From Neocallimastix lanati (nom. inval.) (lineage: Eukaryota > Neocallimastigomycota > Neocallimastigomycetes > Neocallimastigales > Neocallimastigaceae), in the NCBI GenBank assembly GCA_016946835.1, contig JACVTC010000009.1, positions 2,270,001-2,297,453 of the forward strand: DNA of 27,453 nt. The letters are read 5' to 3'. A program made the translations under genes and the position numbers. Numbering within the stretch: the stretch's first letter is position 1; each line of letters starts with the position of its first letter. Shown piece after piece: positions 23,101 through 27,453 of this stretch. The notes below the pieces were generated by a model, which saw nothing but the letters and a program-made list of their open reading frames with translations, was not told the origin of the DNA and did not search any database.

Positions 23101-23780
23101 GAGCTTTTGTTATTATGGTTGTTGTATTCATTTTTCTTTGAGGAATTACTAGTTCTTCTTCCTCTACTGATAAAATCTAGATCCATTGGATCATCTTTTT
23201 CAATGGTTTTGTTATCTTCCCAATTTTCTAGGTAAGATTTTGCATAAATAAAACTTTTGAGATTATTAATATATACATTAGGGTCACTATTCAAATTAAT
23301 TTGAATGATATTTTTATAATCATCCGGTAGTACGTTATAGAGATATTTTAATTTTTCCTTATCAGTGATCTCCACATGTTGTTCTTCCATATCATCGAAA
23401 GTTTCTTTCATAAGTTCTAGCTTTTCGATTATTTGATTTCTATCTCTGGCTTTAATACTACTTAACCTTTTAAGCCAGTATTCCATATCAGCATTTGAAT
23501 TTCCATATTTTGATTTGAGTCTTTCCATTATACGGAAACCATTGTTAAGTCTGCTGATTTCTCTTAAAACAGAATCATCGACATTCTTACTGATCATGAT
23601 AACATCGTTGACATTGGGGTTGTAATCAAAACCTACATCATTAAGTTTTCCAACGACGTCGACTTCCATGAATTCCTTAATACCTTGACGTTTAGCGGCA
23701 TTGTCAATAAGGAATTTCCACTCATTAAAGTTGGATTTTCCATGGAGGCGTTGGTCCTTAGCTAAGTTAAAGTCTTGCAT
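20106..23780 (-). CDS. Copia Gag-protease-integrase polyprotein with long Asn-rich C-terminal linker
   Basis: 1224 codons in one open frame. Gag occupies ~1-300: an N-terminal capsid-like region with a KLMETFDDM-type helical pattern and one CCHC zinc knuckle, CHICEVKGHSTRNC (258-271), that binds RNA. The aspartic protease motif is WLYDTGAGEH (389-397). Integrase follows: the HHCC finger H534, H539, C559, C562, then the D,D(35)E triad Asp589 (HSDISGP), Asp652 (KSDGGKEF) and Glu688 (GKAERINRTL). A copia-type GKKGVFLGF-like motif (AKKGVFLGFDDK, 774-784) precedes ~400 residues very rich in Asn, Glu, Lys and Ser (815-1224). That linker is longer than I expect for copia elements and ends in TAA at 20108-20106, where RT continues in another frame. 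The start ATG is ~60 nt from the primer site. In an intact element Gag to RNase H would be one polyprotein. Confidence 0.95.
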   Translation of the reverse strand: MQDFNLAKDQRLHGKSNFNEWKFLIDNAAKRQGIKEFMEVDVVGKLNDVGFDYNPNVNDVIMISKNVDDSVLREISRLNNGFRIMERLKSKYGNSNADMEYWLKRLSSIKARDRNQIIEKLELMKETFDDMEEQHVEITDKEKLKYLYNVLPDDYKNIIQINLNSDPNVYINNLKSFIYAKSYLENWEDNKTIEKDDPMDLDFISRGRRTSNSSKKNEYNNHNNKSSNSKKRGKQNGNQYNNNNKDNSNKDNNNKSYCHICEVKGHSTRNCIYNMNTKSNHNKGRQEKLQVKTTLNDYPKKSLHLISKISDPDSASSYDDNFDFEDARALIEKQEEININNKVKFSGLIEYVNDSFIIPKEITIPNKKEELYVNNINYYEENDKTSEWLYDTGAGEHITNDFNLLNNFIHCKVKLRCANGTMCSFEGYGTYECYINGIYVRLDRVLYSKSATKNLISGIELAKIGYRVIIDTDDYTRGRFNLWGPNNVYIGTYYSTNDNQFLVNTYKINKNFEEKDKNIMALNEVDEKSLEIWHRRLGHYYLENINKYLSLHQIKTPKCIECKVAKMSRKSHRGKTPKATKILEIIHSDISGPYNSSINNKKYFITFMDEFSRKVWIYTLKSKAEAPELIVEFFKYLNNQFEEYNIKIFKSDGGKEFKNKTVNKYCKENGIEKTYSPPGCPEVNGKAERINRTLRNSAKTLLYWAELSENFWNFAIKQACYIYNLIPHSGNKFLIPNEVFYNKKVELKHLKTFGCVCYYRDDTQHKSKFLPNAKKGVFLGFDDKKYSYIIMDIENNKIHYTNDVEFVEEEPSKHKYETSNYKDSYFSFMKDNNRKDMNPEDNIINEDNNINEDNNINEDNNINEDNNMNNENNFNGRNILNEENILNENINNERTTNTEHKSNYIKNKHVNNISLNEENQEFDNKDIKQKNNHNLNKDVEINSKINPEIKNKNNCEFKLKFNFNNVDKNNSENNYLSEINRNLEIINKNYNKKFRNNTKNTNFNSSIIEKYKPEDPAYAASTSSRNKGKEKITEFENFDKNKIFLNNEKSSQNLQNFTINNNNMKKNFNNKNFSKNDENFQENLLAEAKSHSYHIKKFSNNSIITYDNNNDSHKSINNSNKSMNIKNLPKNDQNFINKNFLSKNNELIQQNSKSSDSMKKNYNFSTPTIDINNIPSDNKNTVMENLKNITLPFNINQNLPLKTDSSTNQISQKSDEISLTNNNE
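21183..21254 (-). repeat. 18-bp in-frame repeat, four copies, in the integrase-RT linker
   Basis: ATTATCTTCATTTATATT on the + strand occurs four times head to tail with one mismatch in the last copy. It encodes the hexapeptide NEDNNI repeated within the Asn-rich linker of the copia polyprotein. Slippage-type expansion is the likely origin. Confidence 0.95.
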
Positions 23781-23841
23781 GATTTCGAAGCGGTGAAGCG
23801 AATTAATTAAGTACTTTTAATAATAAATAATATGAGTCAAC

Positions 23842-23855
23842 TGAGACTCTTAATC
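23842..23855 (-). promoter_or_regulatory. Primer-binding site matching the anticodon arm of tRNA-Lys(CUU)
   Basis: The 14 bases directly inside the 5' LTR read TGAGACTCTTAATC on the + strand. This equals the anticodon stem-loop (about positions 27-40) of eukaryotic tRNA-Lys with anticodon CUU as I remember it. The minus-strand RNA is therefore complementary to an internal tRNA segment, not to a 3' CCA end. This is the arrangement of Drosophila copia and yeast Ty5, which prime with an internal fragment (half) of initiator tRNA-Met. The host's own tRNA sequence is not in the window. Confidence 0.7.
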
Positions 23856-24177
23856 TGTTAGCTTTATTAAATTTAGATCTATAATAATATTCCTTATGGA
23901 ATATGGTGTACAAGGGAAAATAAGTGTATGATCTATCTTTCAGCTTTAAATAAGTAATAAAGTCACATGTTACAACATGCGTTTTCCATAACATAAAATA
24001 AATTAAAAATTAATTAAATAAATATTAAAAGATAATTAACATAGATTTATACAAGACGATAGATCATAATACATTTAAGTAATCATTAAATATAAATAAA
24101 TAAATACACATAAATATAAATAAATACTATAAATAAATTAAATTAAATAAATAGTTAAATTATGAGTGCAGTCAACA
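23856..24177 (-). repeat. 5' LTR of the copia element (right copy)
   Basis: 322 bp, from TGTTAG at 23856 to GTCAACA at 24177, with three substitutions against the left copy (23908, 24108, 24150). It supplies the promoter for the genomic RNA on the minus strand. A short open frame overlapping it encodes no recognisable protein and recurs in both LTRs simply because the LTRs match. Confidence 0.97.
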
Positions 24178-24182
24178 ATAAT
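24178..24182. repeat. Target-site duplication, right copy (ATAAT)
   Basis: Matches 17996-18000. It is followed by more AAT units, so the element appears to have landed in an AAT microsatellite. Confidence 0.7.
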
Positions 24183-24569
24183 AATAACAATAATAATAAT
24201 AAGTAATAATATTATTAATATTTATGCTTGAAAGAACACGATTTATTCAAAAGATAATATTTTTTCATTATAAACTAAAACAATTAATATTAATTAGAAT
24301 ATTTATTACTGGTTTTTTTAATATAACTTTTTTATAATTTTTTATTTTTTTTATGTTATTTTATTCAATCTGTACTTTATATTCATATTCTACTATTTAT
24401 TTTATTTTATTTTTATTAATACTTTTATACTATTCCTTCCCATCTTTTTTTTTTTTTTTTTTTTAATAATATTTATTTATTATTTTTATTTATTACCAAT
24501 ATCTATATCTATCAGATATTTTTTAAATCAAAAAATTGTATTTTTTATTAATTTTATAAATATAACTTA

Positions 24570-24608
<39 letters not shown>

Positions 24609-26642
24609 ACTAAAAAATAAAAAAAAGAATAATTCTTTATATATTTATTTATTTTATTTTATTTTTATTAATAATTTACTCTTTTATACTACTTCACTAT
24701 TTATTTTATTTTATTTTTATTAATAATTTACTCTTTTATACTACTTCACTATTTATTTTATTTTATTTTCATTAATACTTTTTGCTTATATATTCATTAT
24801 TTATTTTATTATATTTTTTTATATTTTATTATATTTTATTTTTATTAATATATTTCTCTTTTATATTATATTACTTTACAATTTATTTTATTTAATCTTA
24901 TTTTATTTTATTTTTATTAATACTATAATCAAGTATAAATGATTTTATTTTTATTTTTATTTATTATTTAATTATTTATGTATTATTTTTAGTTATGCAA
25001 AAGTCTTTTTCTTTTTTTTTTTTTTGGAAGTGTATATACATTAAATAAGGAAATATATGTGCATAGCATATAAATAAAATATTTTAATATGCATTTTTTT
25101 TTTCTTATGAAATGGAAATAAAAACCTTAATTATTAATAAATTATTTTATTAATAATTACATAAAAATAAATTAATTAATCACTTGATTAATTATCATAG
25201 GATTTATAAAATGATCTAAAAATAACATGATATAAGATAAATTTATGTAACAACATAAATTCTATAAAATACATAAAATTAATGTAAACATAAAATTTAT
25301 AACATAAATTTTGTGTTAGTAAATAATTTATAAATGAATTAAGTTTTATTTTATTTCATTTTAAATATTTTATTTTATTATATTTTTAATTATTTTAATA
25401 ATTATTATTTTATATTAATATTTTATTAATTATAATATTTTTATTAATATTTTATGAATATTTTATATTTTATTTTATACTTTTATATTAAATACTTTAA
25501 ATACTTAATAGTTACTCTAAGAGAATTAATTAAATAGTTTATTATGAATTTCAAATATAAAAACAAGAATAATTCTTTATAATTATTCTTTGCAGCAGCA
25601 CAGTTTTATGCCAAATTTATATTATAATTATTTTATATTTTCAAGATAAATATTAAATACATGTATTAATTTTATAATTATTTTTTTAAATAAATAAATT
25701 TTATAATTAAATAACAACTTTATAAAACTTGAACCAAAGGCGTACTTTATCAATATATATTATTTAATTATGAATAAATGTATTATTATAATAAACTAAT
25801 TATCAATATATATATTTTATATTAAATATTTTATATATGAGTTGATATTAATTAAAATATTATTATTTTATATATATATTTATATATATATTTTTTAAAA
25901 TATATTTATTTTTTTTAATATTTTTTTTATATATAATGTATAATATAATGATATTTATTGCTTCTTTATTATTTTTATTATATTTAAATTATTATTATTA
26001 TTATTGTTATTTGCTTTATTTAAATATAAAAAAAAATTTAAATTATAATTCAATTAAATTATCTAACAAATTAATAACACTTTTTTATTTTATTTTATTT
26101 TATTTTATTTTATTTTATTCAATCCGTACTTTTTTATTTTTTTTTTATTAAACACATATTTAATAATACTTTTATTAATATTAAATTAATATATTTAATT
26201 TTAAAATTACAATAATTAATATTATAATAAATTCATTAAAAATTATATATATCATTATTATATATATAATATCAAATTATATAATTAATTTTTAGAAACA
26301 AAAAAAAAAAAATTACTATATCATTCTATACTACATTTTCTATTTTTATATTTTTATATATAGATAAAAAATAAATTTATATTTAAATATAAAATATATA
26401 TATAAATATGTCTATATATATAAATTACTTAATAATAAAAATATTTACATATTAATAATTTTATATAAAATAAATTTTTTATATTATAACAAAGAATCTA
26501 AGATAAAATATTTAAAAAATAAAATAATTATATTTTTTAATAATATAAATATATATTAACATATTTAAAAGTATTTTTATAGTATTTCTTTTATATATAT
26601 ATATATATATTTTTTTTTTAAAAAAAAAAAAAAATTATGGTC
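24183..26642. other. A/T-rich spacer with TTTTA-type minisatellites
   Basis: No gene was seen. A block at 24369-24403 matches 13427-13461 (32 of 35 bases by eye), and a truncated relative of its start lies near 26118-26132. A tandem of about 52 bp (TTTATTTTATTTTTATTAAT plus ACTCTTTTATACTACTTCAC) covers about 24645-24770, with decaying further copies to about 24920. TA runs lie near 24577-24601 and 26595-26611. Other short open frames are Tyr/Leu/Phe/Ile-only and rejected. Confidence 0.7.
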
Positions 26643-27453
26643 TTAATAGATTATAATATTTTGAACTTGATTTTGATCATTACAAAATACATATTGTGGT
26701 TGATAAGTTGGTATGTAACAAATTTCATTTGTTGGTGCTGTGGTTGTAATAGTAGCTAACTGAATATTATTTTGTGATGAAAAATTATTTTTATATGAAA
26801 CGGTATTTTCTGGGACAGTAATAGTTGGTGAAACAATAGTAGGAACTGGTGATGGAATAGAATTATCATTAATAGAAATTGGTGAAATTATGGTAGTAGG
26901 AACTTGAGATGAAATAGAGTTATCATTAACAGGAATTGGTGAAATAACAGTTGAAGGTACTGGAGATGGAATTTGATTATTGAAATATGTATAATTAAAG
27001 TGTTGATTATTATTATTTATAACAGCATTATTAATATTAATAGTATTACTAATATTATTATTAACAGCATTATTAATATTAACATTATTAATATTATTAT
27101 TAACAGCATTATTAATATTAACAGTATTATTAATATTATTATTAACAGCATTATTAGTATTAACAGTATTATTAATATTATTAGGAACAGCATTATTAAT
27201 ATTAACAGTATTATTAATATTATTAGGAACAACATTATTAATATTATTATTCATGACATTATTAAAATTAGTATAATTACAATTGTTAACATTTATTGGT
27301 GTAGAAGGAGTTATAATGTTAGAATTTGCAGAAATAGGAGTATGAACAGAAGTTAAATATACAATAGTAGATTTTGTAGTATCTATGTATGGAAGATTTT
27401 TATTTTTTTTGTTGATTTGATCATTATTTTTTATGACATTTGAATAATTAATT
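26643..27453 (-). CDS. Asn/Pro/Thr-rich repeat protein, C-terminal part, gene continues beyond the right edge
   Basis: The frame ending in TAA at 26645-26643 is open without a stop to the window edge, giving at least 269 residues; the first in-window Met (27254) is unlikely to be the true start because coding-like sequence (for example KNLPYIDTTKSTIVYLTSV) continues upstream in frame. Just after that Met come about six copies of a ~13-residue unit of the form NNINNTVNINNAV. Then come three 19-residue units of the IPSPVPSTVISPIPVNDNS type, and a non-repetitive end with ICYIPTYQPQYVFCNDQ. No transmembrane segment or catalytic motif is visible. Asn-rich tracts of this kind are common in A/T-rich genomes. 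I do not recognise the family; function unknown. Confidence 0.7.
   Translation of the reverse strand, partial: INYSNVIKNNDQINKKNKNLPYIDTTKSTIVYLTSVHTPISANSNIITPSTPINVNNCNYTNFNNVMNNNINNVVPNNINNTVNINNAVPNNINNTVNTNNAVNNNINNTVNINNAVNNNINNVNINNAVNNNISNTININNAVINNNNQHFNYTYFNNQIPSPVPSTVISPIPVNDNSISSQVPTTIISPISINDNSIPSPVPTIVSPTITVPENTVSYKNNFSSQNNIQLATITTTAPTNEICYIPTYQPQYVFCNDQNQVQNIIIY
26802..27250 (-). repeat. In-frame repeats (~39 bp and 57 bp units) in the Asn-rich gene
   Basis: From about 27250 to 27015 a ~39-bp unit encoding NNINNTVNINNAV-like peptides recurs about six times with small indels of whole codons. From 26972 to 26802 three 57-bp units encode the Pro/Ser/Ile-rich 19-residue repeats. 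Open frames on the opposite strand and in other phases through 27017-27356 are shadows of this periodicity. Confidence 0.9.

Larger units (their letters stand above)
18001..24177 (-). mobile_element. Ty1/copia LTR retrotransposon, full length, coding frame broken
   Basis: 6177 bp, transcribed from the minus strand. Both ends are 322-bp LTRs with TGTTGAC...CTAACA termini. A polypurine tract and a primer-binding site sit at the correct inner borders, and ATAAT flanks the whole. The order Gag, protease, integrase, reverse transcriptase, RNase H (integrase before RT) defines Ty1/copia (Pseudoviridae-type) rather than Ty3/gypsy. LTR identity is 319/322, so integration is recent, yet the RT/RNase H part has several disruptions (near 20109, 19380-19378, 19353 and 18688-18691). 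It inserted into AAT-rich simple sequence between a CE1 esterase gene and an Asn-rich gene, touching neither coding region. Confidence 0.97.

Noticed and set aside
24977-25610. Small GC-containing patches such as TTTGCAGCAGCACAG near 25590
   Set aside because: Too short, no open frame or RNA structure apparent on reading.
26973-27356. 127-codon + strand Ile/Asn/Ser frame and the nested 72-codon minus frame
   Set aside because: Both are shadows of the Asn-rich repeats; the minus frame ending at 26643 has the varied C-terminal sequence expected of a real protein.

Overview
The window looks like nuclear DNA of an anaerobic gut fungus (Neocallimastigomycota). I base this on the extreme A/T content of the non-genic DNA, with many A/T homopolymers of 20-40 nt and simple ATT/TTATTT-type tandem repeats, on a secreted CE1-type plant-cell-wall esterase, on asparagine-rich proteins, and on a fungal-style Ty1/copia element. 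The phylum is an inference; no rRNA or tRNA gene is present to confirm it.

Layout. 1-9744 is almost pure A/T sequence without a recognisable intact gene; it holds tandem repeats (10-bp units at 2281-2380, ATT repeats at 3942-4152, ~23-bp units near 5035-5130) and one possible decayed coding patch (5985-6474). 9745-9915 is a small GC-richer island ending in an A-tract. 10440-10790 is an AAT block carrying a recurring minisatellite motif. About 10850-13100 has a more balanced composition and contains the decayed C-terminal part of a non-LTR (LINE-type) retrotransposon on the + strand, ending in an A14 tail. 13101-14748 is A/T-rich spacer.

14749-15927 (minus) is an intact gene for a secreted CE1 esterase of the feruloyl-esterase type, with three N-terminal repeats and no dockerin. 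After another A/T-rich spacer, 18001-24177 (minus) is a complete-length Ty1/copia retrotransposon: 322-bp LTRs differing at 3 sites, 5-bp ATAAT target duplication, polypurine tract, and a primer-binding site that matches the anticodon arm of tRNA-Lys(CUU) instead of a tRNA 3' end. Its Gag-protease-integrase frame is open, but reverse transcriptase/RNase H carries two or three frameshifts and a nonsense codon. 24183-26642 is A/T-rich spacer with dispersed TTTTA-type minisatellites. 26643 to the right edge (minus) is the C-terminal end of an Asn/Pro/Thr-rich repeat protein whose frame stays open past the window edge.

The genes do not form a pathway. The picture is one lignocellulose-degrading enzyme and one low-complexity protein in an A/T-rich region colonised by at least two retroelement types. 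I found no CRISPR array, no rRNA or tRNA gene and no bacterial-style operon. The most unusual item is the internal (half-tRNA) lysine primer site of the copia element.
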